Source of the DNA: Nitrobacteraceae bacterium AZCC 2146
Lineage (GTDB): Bacteria; Pseudomonadota; Alphaproteobacteria; Rhizobiales; Xanthobacteraceae
NCBI GenBank assembly: GCA_036924855.1
Contig: JBAGRP010000001.1
Location: forward strand, 1,302,001-1,366,000
Direction of reading: 5' to 3'
DNA length: 64,000 nt
Below the pieces are notes generated by a model, which was not told the DNA's origin, did not search any database, and saw only the letters and a program-made list of their open reading frames with translations. Both the position numbers and the translations under genes were made by a program. Of the stretch, positions 17,776 to 26,121 are shown piece by piece. The first letter of the stretch is position 1, and every line of letters begins with the position of its first letter.

Positions 17776-18975
17776 TCAGTTCATTCGTCCGAGAATAGAT
17801 ACGGCGGCGACGCTATTGAAGGGCGCTCCGCCGAGATTGTGGGTGAGGCCAAGATCGACCGTGCCGCGCTGACGATCGCCCGCGCGCCCAAGCAATTGAG
17901 CGTAGATTTCATAGGCCATGCGCAAACCCGAGGCGCCGACCGGATGGCCAAAACATTTCAGGCCCCCGTCAATTTGACAGGGCTGCGCACCGTCGCGGTC
18001 GAAGCGTCCATCCAGAATTTCAAAAGGTGCCCGCCCCTCATCCGCCAGACCGAGATCTTCCATCGTTACGAGCTCAGTAATGGAAAAACAGTCGTGCACC
18101 TCGGTCAGGGAAAGATCGGCGCGTGGATCCTTGACCCCCGCCTCCGCATAAGCGCGTTTAGCGGCCTGCCGCGTGTTGGCAACGTAGCTGCCGTCCCATT
18201 CCCCATATTGCATTTCCCAGCCGTGACTCGCGCAGAGCTGGATCGCTTTGACTGTGACAGGATTCGAAATTCCGAGTCCGCGCGCGATGTCCGGCGTCGT
18301 GACGATGGCACAGGCCGCTCCGTCGGAGACGCCGCAACAGTCGAATAAACCCAGAGGGTCGGCAATCATTGGGGCCTTGAGAATCGTCTCGATGTCGACG
18401 GCTTTGCGAAGATGGGCCTTTGGGTTAAGCACCGCATTCTGGTGGCTCTTCCAGCTCACATGCGCCATCGCGCGCTTCAGATCGGTCTTTGCGATTCCGT
18501 GGCGCGCAGCATAGGCGCCGGCGAGCTGCGCAAAGGAGCCAGGGGCGGACCCGTATGGCATCCACAGATCGTTGGCCAGCCCCTTCGTGCGAAGCGGCAG
18601 GCCACCGTATCCCGTATCCTTGAGCTTTTCGACGCCGAGCGCCAAAGCGAAATCGACGGCCCCCGCCGCGACGGCGTAAACGGCCGCGCGCAAGGCTTCC
18701 GAGCCGGTCGCACACATGTTTTCGACGCGCGAAACTGGAACGCCTTTCAATCGAAGTGCATGCGCAAGCGGCAGGGCGCTGTTGCCGACATTGATATCGT
18801 CGAGCGCATTGCCGATCCACGCCGCCTCGATTTGGCCACGCGCAATCCCCGCCTCAGTCAACGCGTCCCCGAACGCCTCGACCATCAAGTCGTCGGGACC
18901 CTTGCTCCAGTGCTCGCCGAACGTCGAGCACCCCATACCGATGATGGCAACTTTGTCTTTAATGCCGCTGGCCAT
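17776..18975 (-). CDS. Thiolase (SCP-x/lipid-transfer type acetyl-CoA acetyltransferase)
   Basis: 399 residues from ATG 18975. The nucleophile lies in VENMCATGSEALRAAV (about residues 84-99), and EVHDCFSITELVTMEDLG with CFGHPVGASG supplies the His loops. This is the SCP2-thiolase class that cleaves branched or sterol-side-chain 3-oxoacyl-CoA, or in some members acts as a retro-aldolase with a DUF35 partner. It is directly downstream of the synthase-DUF35 fusion gene, five bases after its stop, so the two products probably work together. Confidence 0.92.
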   Translation of the reverse strand: MASGIKDKVAIIGMGCSTFGEHWSKGPDDLMVEAFGDALTEAGIARGQIEAAWIGNALDDINVGNSALPLAHALRLKGVPVSRVENMCATGSEALRAAVYAVAAGAVDFALALGVEKLKDTGYGGLPLRTKGLANDLWMPYGSAPGSFAQLAGAYAARHGIAKTDLKRAMAHVSWKSHQNAVLNPKAHLRKAVDIETILKAPMIADPLGLFDCCGVSDGAACAIVTTPDIARGLGISNPVTVKAIQLCASHGWEMQYGEWDGSYVANTRQAAKRAYAEAGVKDPRADLSLTEVHDCFSITELVTMEDLGLADEGRAPFEILDGRFDRDGAQPCQIDGGLKCFGHPVGASGLRMAYEIYAQLLGRAGDRQRGTVDLGLTHNLGGAPFNSVAAVSILGRMN

Positions 18976-18979
18976 ATTC

Positions 18980-20425
18980 TCAGCTTTCAATTTGCTGGCG
19001 CTGCACCGGGGCAGCCTTCCAGAAATAAGTTCGGAACCCGCGGCGCGTATCGCGAGACTTGATCCGCAACCGCATCCGCACCTGATCGCCCACCGAGAAT
19101 CCCGTCCCGCCGGAATCGGTGAATTCCATCATCACCCGAGCCCCATTGTCGAACTGCACCAACCCGAACCAGAAGGGCGGATCGGGCGTAAAATTAAGAC
19201 GATCAGCGGTCACGGAAACAATCTTCGCGACATCATCTGCGAGCCTCACATCTTCCATGGGCTCGGGCCCGACAGCGTCAGGCCGCACTGGGATGCGACT
19301 CTTGGGAAACTGAACATTTCCGTTGGTATCCCGCCCGCCGATAAAGCCGATCATGTCGCGGCCATAGCGTTCGAGCACGGTAGCCTGGGCCTTCTGCTCG
19401 AACTCGGAACGCACGCCCCAATCGAGACCAATCGCGCCAGTCAGACTCGAGAAACGCACATAGTCGTCAAGCACGACGCCGCCGCGCAGCATCGCAGCGG
19501 CCTCAACTGCCCCCGGCATCGTGCCGGTGGCCTGGAAAATCATGGCGTCGCATCCGCTACCGAAGCCAGCAAGCAGCAGTAGATCCCCCGGCTTCGCCTC
19601 GGCGCAGGCCAGGGCAAATGCAAACAGCGCGTGCGCCGCGCCCAGATCGCCTGCGGCCTGGGCCAAATCGCTCGCCAGATTCGACGCCGTCACTCCCGAC
19701 GCGCGGGCGATGTCGCGCCAGCACCCGGCAAGAGGTTCGTGTACGGCCGCATAGGCAATGCTGCCAGGCTCGACATTGGCCATCGCGCACGCAGCTTTGA
19801 TGGCGGGGACGATAACGCGCTGGACAGACGTCTCACGAACGAACCGCTCTTCATAGGCGTACGGTTCAGGATGTTCGCGCGACGCATAGACATCGACCAG
19901 ATCATGCGACAGGCTGGCATAGCCAATGAGCTTCGCCGCACCTTGATCGGATACCAGCGCCGCTGCTCCGCCGTCACCTTCTGCAAGATGCTGGGGACTT
20001 CCTGCTTTCGCGGATCGCTTCTCCCCCACCGCGATGAGCGTGTCGTTGCTACCCAGGAGCGCGTCGAGCAGCGCCGAAACTGCGCAACGGCGCGAGCCCG
20101 AGACGTCGTTGGTGCGGATCTGCGGATCGAACGCTAGTGCATCAACCAACAACGCCGCTTGCGAGCGCTCGATGAAGGGCGCCGAGGTCGATGCAAAGAC
20201 AACGGATTGCGGGGCACCAACGATGGCGCGCGACGCCTCCGCCGCCAAGGTCAAGGCATCCTCGTCCCAGCCGGCAACGGCGCGATACCCGCTGGCCTTG
20301 CTGCTGAGGCCCGAGAATCTAAGCGCTTTGGTGGCTGCCGCGCGATCCATGCGAAGCAATGGCGCATAGGCGCCGACGCCCGCGATGAATCTGTGACGAA
20401 TTTCAAGCGCCTCATCTCTCCGCAA
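18980..20425 (-). CDS. HMG-CoA synthase-like / DUF35 OB-fold fusion
   Basis: 481 residues from TTG 20425, which has GAGGGAGAG four bases upstream; the open frame extends to another TTG at 20470. Residues about 10-330 resemble a thiolase-fold HMG-CoA synthase/KAS III protein (FIAGVGAYAPLLRMDR, ending at a GFGSGCDAMIF-like strand). A Cys in GSRRCAVSALLDAL fits the nucleophile position. The C-terminal ~130 residues carry the OB-fold typical of DUF35 (GLVQFDNGARVMMEFTD, GDQVRMRLRIK) but no obvious four-Cys zinc ribbon. Fusions of this kind sit beside SCP-type thiolases. Condensing versus C-C cleaving function is unresolved. Confidence 0.82.
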   Translation of the reverse strand: MRRDEALEIRHRFIAGVGAYAPLLRMDRAAATKALRFSGLSSKASGYRAVAGWDEDALTLAAEASRAIVGAPQSVVFASTSAPFIERSQAALLVDALAFDPQIRTNDVSGSRRCAVSALLDALLGSNDTLIAVGEKRSAKAGSPQHLAEGDGGAAALVSDQGAAKLIGYASLSHDLVDVYASREHPEPYAYEERFVRETSVQRVIVPAIKAACAMANVEPGSIAYAAVHEPLAGCWRDIARASGVTASNLASDLAQAAGDLGAAHALFAFALACAEAKPGDLLLLAGFGSGCDAMIFQATGTMPGAVEAAAMLRGGVVLDDYVRFSSLTGAIGLDWGVRSEFEQKAQATVLERYGRDMIGFIGGRDTNGNVQFPKSRIPVRPDAVGPEPMEDVRLADDVAKIVSVTADRLNFTPDPPFWFGLVQFDNGARVMMEFTDSGGTGFSVGDQVRMRLRIKSRDTRRGFRTYFWKAAPVQRQQIES

Positions 20426-20474
20426 ATTTCTCTCCCTCGACCGTTGCCCCAACTTGACAGTTTTTGGCAAAGTT

Positions 20475-20503
20475 GTAAATAGGTTTACGATACTCTAGGT
20501 TAC
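20475..20503. promoter_or_regulatory. Candidate operator in divergent promoter
   Basis: The region between the leftward synthase-DUF35 gene and the rightward SDR holds an inverted repeat GTAAA-TAGG-TTTAC (20475-20488). It also holds two near-direct copies, TAGGTTTAC (20480-20488) and TAGGTTAC (20496-20503), 16 bases apart. Their place between divergent operons suggests a regulator site; which regulator is unknown. Confidence 0.4.
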
Positions 20504-20542
20504 GGACTGGACAAGTGCCACTATGGAAGGGCTCACGCTATC

Positions 20543-21439
20543 ATGAGCACAGATATCTTTCGTGCGGACGCGTTGGTCGGAAAATCGATCCTCGTCACTG
20601 GCGGCGGCAGTGGTCTCGGCAAGGAGATTAGCAAGGCGCTCGTGGCTAAAGGAGCCGCAGTCCATATTTGCGGTCGCCGCTCCGAAGTGCTCGACGAGGC
20701 CGTACGTGAGATTTCGACGAGCGGCTCCGCGCCGGTGCGCGCCCATGTTTGCGACATTCGCGACGCCGAGCAGGTCGAGGCCATGATGGATGCGATCTGG
20801 GCGACGGGGCCCCTCACCGGCCTGCTTAACAACGCAGCGGCAAATTTCATCGCGCCGACCAAAGATCTCAGTCCCCGCGGCTTCCGCGCGGTGACGTCGA
20901 CCGTCATGGACGGCAGCTTTCATGTCACGCTCGCAGCGGGGAAGCGGTGGATCGCGGGCGGATTGAAGGGTTCAGTGGTCAGCAATCTCGTGACGTGGGT
21001 TTGGACAGGCTCGGCCTTCGTTGTGCCGTCGGCGATGGCCAAAACCGCGTTGCATGCGATGACGATGTCGCTGGCGGTGGAATGGGGTCGCTATGGCATT
21101 CGCCTCAACGCGACTGCACCAGGGCCGTTCCCGACTGAAAGCGCATGGGAAAAGCTCAATCCAATCGCTGACACAAAGTCGAGCGCAACGAGTGCGGACA
21201 CTGTGCCAATGGGTCGATTCGGGCAGATCCAGGAACTGCAAAGTCTTGTCGTCTTCCTGCTGTCTGACGCCTGCGATTACCTCACTGGGCAGACGATCGC
21301 GATCGACGGTGGCCAGCATCTGGCCGGCCCTGGCACTTTCGCGGATCTCGGCGTGTTGACGGACGAGCAATGGCACGCCGCGCGCGAAGCCATTCAGCAA
21401 TCGACCCAGCGTGAAAAACCGCAACGGGTGCAGGGATGA
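20543..21439 (+). CDS. SDR of the 2,4-dienoyl-CoA reductase type
   Basis: 298 residues. TGGGSGLGKEISKAL near residue 20, NNAAANF near 96 and AVEWGRYGIRLNATAPGP near 178 are strongly like DECR enzymes. The usual Tyr of YxxxK is Ser (S163-A-M-A-K167), which is the normal state in the dienoyl-CoA reductase family and not a defect. It would reduce 2,4-dienoyl-CoA with NADPH during oxidation of unsaturated or ring-derived acyl chains. It starts the rightward operon running to about 28.4 kb. Confidence 0.88.
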   Translation: MSTDIFRADALVGKSILVTGGGSGLGKEISKALVAKGAAVHICGRRSEVLDEAVREISTSGSAPVRAHVCDIRDAEQVEAMMDAIWATGPLTGLLNNAAANFIAPTKDLSPRGFRAVTSTVMDGSFHVTLAAGKRWIAGGLKGSVVSNLVTWVWTGSAFVVPSAMAKTALHAMTMSLAVEWGRYGIRLNATAPGPFPTESAWEKLNPIADTKSSATSADTVPMGRFGQIQELQSLVVFLLSDACDYLTGQTIAIDGGQHLAGPGTFADLGVLTDEQWHAAREAIQQSTQREKPQRVQG

Positions 21440-21467
21440 AGATGAATCCGCAAGGACAGGCAACGCA

Positions 21468-22640
21468 ATGATCCAACGCTCGTTATTTCGCGAAGAACAT
21501 GAGATTTGGCGCGCGACGGTTCGTCGTTTTGTCGAAAAGGAGATCGTGCCGTTTCATGCCCAGTGGGAGCATGACGGCATCGTACCGCGAGAGCTTTGGC
21601 TGAAGGCCGGCGCGCAGGGTATGCTGTGCTGCACAGTTCCGGAAGAATATGGCGGTCTCGGACTGGACTATTTGTTTGACGTCGTTGTGTTCGAAGAGCT
21701 CTGGCGCGTCGGCGCCAGCGGTCCCGGCTTCCTGATTCATACAGATCTGGTCGCGACCTATATTCGCTCTTTCGGAACCGAGGAACAGAAGCTGCACTGG
21801 CTCCCCAAAATGGTCCGCGGCGAGGCGATCGGGTCGCTCGGCATGACCGAGCCCCACGCCGGCAGCGACTTGAAAGCGGTTCGTACACAGGCGGTTCGCG
21901 ATGGCAACGAATTCGTTATCAATGGACAAAAGGTTTTCATTTCCAACGGGCAGCTTTGTGACGTGGTCGTGCTGGCGACCAAAACCAACAACGCCGCCGG
22001 GGCTAATGGCATCACGTTATTTCTGGTCGAATCCGACCGGGAGGGCTTTAACCGCGGCCGCAATCTCGAAAAGCTCGGAATGAAGGCGCAAGACACGTCA
22101 GAGCTTTTCTTCGAGAATGTCCGTGTACCTCCGAGTAACATGCTGGGCGCAGAGGGTCGCGGGTTCCCCCAGATGATGACGAAGCTGGCGCAGGAGCGCC
22201 TAGCTCAGGCGATCAGGTCGGCCACCGTTACCGAGACCGTCATTGAATGGACAGTGGACTACACCTCGGAACGCAAAGCATTTGGCCAGACCATTGCCGA
22301 CTTCCAAAATACACAATTCGTGCTTGCAGATCTCAAGGCGCGAGCGACGATGGCACGCGTATTCACCGACAAGTGCATCGACCTTTTCATGCAAGGCCGA
22401 CTCGACGCCGTTGACGCCGCCATGGCGAAACTGGTCACTTCGGAACTGCATTGCGAAACAGTCGACAAGTGTCTGCAGCTCTTTGGTGGCTGGGGCTACA
22501 TGTGGGAATACCCGATCTGCCGCGCATATGCTGACGCACGCGTGGTGAAGATCGCAGGCGGTTCGGTCGAAGTGATGAAGACCATCATTGCACGAGACAT
22601 GTTCAAGAACCGCCCGCAGATGAAAGGGAGACGCGAATAA
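21468..22640 (+). CDS. Acyl-CoA dehydrogenase (long-chain/isovaleryl subgroup-like)
   Basis: 390 residues from ATG 21468 (AAGGACAGG upstream). Motifs are VPEEYGGLGLDYLFDVVVFEEL, LGMTEPHAGSDLKAVRT, NGQKVFISNGQLCDVVVLATKT and LFGGWGYMWEYPICRAYADARVVKIAGGSVEVMKTIIARDM. The IAGGS replaces YEGTN, as in long-chain and isovaleryl-CoA dehydrogenases, where the catalytic Glu comes from another helix. Next to the BadH/BadI-like genes it is a candidate cyclohexanecarboxyl-CoA dehydrogenase, although this is inference from neighbours. Confidence 0.92.
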   Translation: MIQRSLFREEHEIWRATVRRFVEKEIVPFHAQWEHDGIVPRELWLKAGAQGMLCCTVPEEYGGLGLDYLFDVVVFEELWRVGASGPGFLIHTDLVATYIRSFGTEEQKLHWLPKMVRGEAIGSLGMTEPHAGSDLKAVRTQAVRDGNEFVINGQKVFISNGQLCDVVVLATKTNNAAGANGITLFLVESDREGFNRGRNLEKLGMKAQDTSELFFENVRVPPSNMLGAEGRGFPQMMTKLAQERLAQAIRSATVTETVIEWTVDYTSERKAFGQTIADFQNTQFVLADLKARATMARVFTDKCIDLFMQGRLDAVDAAMAKLVTSELHCETVDKCLQLFGGWGYMWEYPICRAYADARVVKIAGGSVEVMKTIIARDMFKNRPQMKGRRE

Positions 22641-22715
22641 CCTATCAACGGTCAGCGAAATTCAAAGGCGCGACTTCGACACGCGAGTTCGCGCATCGCG
22701 CTTCGAGGAAGACCC

Positions 22716-23204
22716 GTGGCTAGAGATCTCAACACCAGCCTTCGCTTCGGTTTTCTCATCCACGACGTTTCGCGACTGCGCCGCGTCGTGGTGGACCGTG
22801 CCCTCAAGCCGATGGGCATCACCCGATCGCAATGGTGGGTGCTTGCGTTTCTCTCGCGCCGGGACGGGATGACGCAGACGGCGCTCGCCGCCGACCTTGA
22901 TCTCACCAAGGTTGCCATTGGCGGCTTGCTCGACCGCATGGAGGCGGCAGGATTTGTTGAGCGCCGCGCCGACCAGAACGACGGTCGGGCGCGTCGCGTC
23001 TACCTCACACGCGCTGGCGCGAAGATAGTCAGCGCCATTCGCGAGAGCGTCGAAACCATCGAACTGGAGATTCTGAGCCGCGTTCCGGAAAACGCGCTTG
23101 CTCAAGCCGCCGAAACACTAAGGACACTCAAAGACACGTTGCTCGAAATGACTGGCGCGGAGGCCGAAGACGCCGACAACGCTGAAACCGATCTACTCGA
23201 ATAA
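22716..23204 (+). CDS. MarR family transcriptional regulator (paralog 1)
   Basis: 162-residue MarR protein starting at GTG 22716. The core IHDVSRLRRVVVDRALKPMGITRSQWWVLAFLSRRDG, TALAADLDLTKVAIGGLLDRMEAAGFVERR and the wing DQNDGRARRVYLT match the regulator at 34504 almost throughout. It sits inside the rightward operon between an acyl-CoA dehydrogenase and the BadH-like gene. This recalls BadR, the MarR-type regulator of cyclohexanecarboxylate genes. The acidic tail (AEAEDADNAETDLLE) is unusual. Confidence 0.9.
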   Translation: MARDLNTSLRFGFLIHDVSRLRRVVVDRALKPMGITRSQWWVLAFLSRRDGMTQTALAADLDLTKVAIGGLLDRMEAAGFVERRADQNDGRARRVYLTRAGAKIVSAIRESVETIELEILSRVPENALAQAAETLRTLKDTLLEMTGAEAEDADNAETDLLE

Positions 23205-23223
23205 AATACAGGGAGGCATCAAG

Positions 23224-23982
23224 ATGCGTGGACTGAAGGACAAGATAGCTATTGTGACCGGCGGCGGACAGGGCATCGGACGCGCCCTGAGCCTGAGGCT
23301 GGCCCAGGAGGGATGCAAGGTCGCGATTTTTGACCTGAATCCGGATGCCGGCAAGGAAACCGCGGGATTGGCCGGCGACGCCGTCGTCAAAACGTACGAG
23401 GTCGATGTCGGCGACTATGCGGCCGTACAGCGCGCGGTTACGCAGGTCGAAGCGGAGCTCGGTCCGATCTGGGCGCTCGTGAACAACGCCGGCTGGGATC
23501 GGCCAATGCCGTTCCTCGCGACCGATCAAGCGTTATGGGACAAGATTATCCGAATCAATCTTTACGGGCCGCTCAACACTCATCACGTGGTGGCACCTCT
23601 CATGGTCGAACGGCGCGCGGGGCGGATCATCAATATTGCCTCCGACGCCGCACGGGTGGGCACGAGCAGCGAAGCCGTCTACTCCGCCTGCAAGGGGGGA
23701 CTGATCAGTTTCACTAAATCGGTGGCGCGCGAACTCGCGAGTAAAGGCGTGCTGCTCAACGTCGTGTGCCCCGGACCGACCAACACGCCGATGATGGCGT
23801 CGGTTCTGGGAGAGGGTGAGCAGGCAATAAAATGGAAGGACGCGATGGTGCGCGGCATTCCTCTCAAACGCATGGGGGAGCCGGACGACTACGCAGGCAT
23901 CGTCGCTTTCCTTGCGTCCGACGACGCCGGCTTCATGACGGGGCAGACCATCTCGGTGGCCGGCGGCATGAACATGATCTGA
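23224..23982 (+). CDS. badH: 2-hydroxycyclohexanecarboxyl-CoA dehydrogenase-like SDR
   Basis: 252-residue classical SDR with GGAGG-type ribosome site before ATG 23224. TGGGQGIG (12-19), NNAG (87-90), and Ser140-Tyr153-Lys157 are intact. The stretches NNAGWDRPMPF, HHVVAPLMVERRAGRIINIA and VCPGPTNTPMM closely resemble BadH of Rhodopseudomonas palustris, which oxidises 2-hydroxycyclohexanecarboxyl-CoA to the 2-keto form with NAD. The next gene is a BadI-like ring hydrolase, the same order of reactions as in the known pathway. Assignment is by remembered family similarity; substrate may differ in ring substituents. Confidence 0.85.
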   Translation: MRGLKDKIAIVTGGGQGIGRALSLRLAQEGCKVAIFDLNPDAGKETAGLAGDAVVKTYEVDVGDYAAVQRAVTQVEAELGPIWALVNNAGWDRPMPFLATDQALWDKIIRINLYGPLNTHHVVAPLMVERRAGRIINIASDAARVGTSSEAVYSACKGGLISFTKSVARELASKGVLLNVVCPGPTNTPMMASVLGEGEQAIKWKDAMVRGIPLKRMGEPDDYAGIVAFLASDDAGFMTGQTISVAGGMNMI

Positions 23983-24049
23983 TCGTAAGCCAAGTATCGA
24001 AATCGAACCAAACACGCGCCGGGCCACGGCGCTCCGGGGAGCATCAACT

Positions 24050-24844
24050 ATGAGCAATTCAGTCACCTTCGAAGACATCATCTATGAAGTGCGCGACCGC
24101 GCCGCATGGATCATCATCAACCGCCCCAAACTCTACAATGCGTTCCGCGCCAAGACGATGGAGGAATTGATCAAGGCATTTCAGCTAGCGGCCGACGACA
24201 AGGGTGTGTCGAGCATCGTCCTTACCGGGGCCGGCGACAAGGCCTTTTGCACCGGCGGCGATCAGAGCGCGCACGAGGGCCAGTACGATGGGCGTGGCAT
24301 CGTCGGCCTTCCCATCGACGAATTCCAATCGATCATTCGCGACGTACCCAAGCCGGTAATCGCCCGCGTCAACGGCTTCGCCATCGGCGGTGGCAACGTG
24401 TTTGCAACCTTGTGCGACCTCACCATCGCCGCGGACACCGCGAAATTTGGCCAGGTCGGCCCGAAAGTCGGATCGGTCGACGCAGGCTGGGGCACCGCAC
24501 TGCTCGCGCGGCACATCGGAGACAAGCGTGCGCGAGAAATGTGGTTCCTGAACGAAACCTACACCGCTCAGGAGGCCCACGAGATGGGGCTTGTCAACAA
24601 GGTGGTACCCGCCGCGGAATTGGACGCCGCCGTCAAGGCATGGACCGATATCCTGGGCGAACGATCACCGACGGCGTTGGCATTGGCGAAGCGATCCTTC
24701 AATGCCGACAGTGAGAACATCCGTGGCATCAGTCTGGCGTCATTGAGCGCGGTCAAATTGTTCTACGAAACCGAAGAATCCAAGGAGGGCGTGCGGGCCT
24801 TCATGGAGAAGCGCAAGCCTGACTTCCACAAATACGTGAAGTAA
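24050..24844 (+). CDS. badI: 2-ketocyclohexanecarboxyl-CoA hydrolase-like crotonase
   Basis: 264-residue crotonase with oxyanion-hole loops FCTGGDQSAHEGQYDGRG (67-82) and FAIGGGNVFAT (110-120). The GGDQS-H-G-YDGRG and GQVGPKVGSVDAGWGTA blocks are those of BadI and the related naphthoyl-CoA synthase MenB/BadI branch. BadI cleaves the ring of 2-ketocyclohexanecarboxyl-CoA hydrolytically to pimelyl-CoA. Placed directly after a BadH-like dehydrogenase it is the ring-opening candidate of this cluster. A ribosome site GGGGAG lies before ATG 24050. Confidence 0.87.
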   Translation: MSNSVTFEDIIYEVRDRAAWIIINRPKLYNAFRAKTMEELIKAFQLAADDKGVSSIVLTGAGDKAFCTGGDQSAHEGQYDGRGIVGLPIDEFQSIIRDVPKPVIARVNGFAIGGGNVFATLCDLTIAADTAKFGQVGPKVGSVDAGWGTALLARHIGDKRAREMWFLNETYTAQEAHEMGLVNKVVPAAELDAAVKAWTDILGERSPTALALAKRSFNADSENIRGISLASLSAVKLFYETEESKEGVRAFMEKRKPDFHKYVK

Positions 24845-24862
24845 CGACATCGATCGCCGGCC

Positions 24863-26104
24863 ATGACTCCGCGGCGCCTTGACCCGGCCAAGCTTGCTTC
24901 CGCACTGCCTCCGGGCGGGCGCACATTGGTGCTCGCCTGCTCCGGCGAATCGCTGCTGCTCGCCGACGCGGTCATGCGCGCCGGCGACGCTTTGGGCGCG
25001 ATGACATTCACTGGCATCTTTGTTCCTGGCCTTAACACCCACACCTATCTCGCCAATCCACTTTGCCGCGTCGAGACCTTTTTCGTTACGCCTGAGTTGA
25101 AGGCGGCGCGTGACGCGGTGACCTTTCTGCCGCTCTGCTACGGCGACATATTGGCCAGGTTGCAGACCGTGCGCATCGACGCGGCCTTGTTCATGGCGAC
25201 GCAGCCGGACAGCGGCGGGTGGTGCAGCTTTGGGCCTGTCGTCGATTTCCTTGCCGAGCTCTGGACCAGGATTCCCGTGCGGATCGCGCATCTCAATCCT
25301 CTGATGCCCCGCACGCAGGGGCATCCGGGCATTCCCTATTCCGAGCTGACCGCCGTCGTCGAACAAGAACAAGTCCTATTGGGTTTTCCAGATGCGACGG
25401 ATGATCCGATCGCCAACGCGATCGCCCGGCATGTTGCACGATGGATTCCAGACGGGGCGACAATTCAAACCGGGCTTGGTAAGATTCCGGCCGCCGCTCT
25501 TCGCGCTCTCAAAGGGCGCCGCAATCTGCGGGTTCACTCGGGCTTGATCGGAGACGCGGTTGCGGAACTCGAGGAGGCCGGCGCGCTCGCCGGGGGACGC
25601 GCGGTAACCGGGGGCGTCGCAATTGGATCGCAGCGCCTCTACGACGCGGTTGGCGGGTCGACCTATCGCTTTGAGCCCGTTTCCCACACGCACGCTCCGC
25701 GTATCGTGGGCGCCATCGAGAACTTCATTGCGATCAATTCGGCGATGGAAGTCGATTTGCTCGGCCAAGCCTATGCCGAGATGGGACCAGGCGGCTTGAT
25801 GTCCGGCCCCGGTGGCGCTTCCGATTTTGCGCGCGCGGCGTGGTGCGGAGGCGGTCTCCGGATTGTCGCCCTGCCCGCCTCCGCGGCCAGAAGCGTCGTC
25901 AGCCGCATCGTTGCACCCAGCTGCGGCGCGGGACCGGTTTCCCTCGGCCGAATGGACACCGACATCGTCATCACGGAGTTCGGCGCGGCGGACCTTCGCG
26001 GACTTAATCACAACGATCGCGCCGCAGCGCTGATCGCAATCGCCCCTACCGCTCATCGCGAGGCGCTTGAACGCGCCTGGACAGAGTTCGCAGCGAAGTT
26101 TTAA
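24863..26104 (+). CDS. Acetyl-CoA hydrolase/CoA-transferase family protein
   Basis: 413 residues. The family signs are IQTGLGKIPAAALRALKGRRNL, the substrate/CoA Glu segment NSAMEVDLLGQAYAE, GGASDFARAAW and the C-terminal TEFGAADLRGLNHNDRAAALI. It resembles 4-hydroxybutyrate/acetate CoA-transferases that move CoA between acyl-CoA and a free acid through a glutamyl-CoA intermediate. Located 18 bases after badI-like gene, it could activate the incoming acid or recycle CoA from the ring-opened product; the neighbouring BKACE releases acetoacetate, a plausible acceptor. Confidence 0.88.
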   Translation: MTPRRLDPAKLASALPPGGRTLVLACSGESLLLADAVMRAGDALGAMTFTGIFVPGLNTHTYLANPLCRVETFFVTPELKAARDAVTFLPLCYGDILARLQTVRIDAALFMATQPDSGGWCSFGPVVDFLAELWTRIPVRIAHLNPLMPRTQGHPGIPYSELTAVVEQEQVLLGFPDATDDPIANAIARHVARWIPDGATIQTGLGKIPAAALRALKGRRNLRVHSGLIGDAVAELEEAGALAGGRAVTGGVAIGSQRLYDAVGGSTYRFEPVSHTHAPRIVGAIENFIAINSAMEVDLLGQAYAEMGPGGLMSGPGGASDFARAAWCGGGLRIVALPASAARSVVSRIVAPSCGAGPVSLGRMDTDIVITEFGAADLRGLNHNDRAAALIAIAPTAHREALERAWTEFAAKF

Positions 26105-26121
26105 AAAAAGGGAGAAACGAA

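Noticed and set aside
20543..21439. SDR regarded as inactive because Tyr of YxxxK is missing
   Set aside because: Ser at this place is normal for 2,4-dienoyl-CoA reductases, which the other motifs match.
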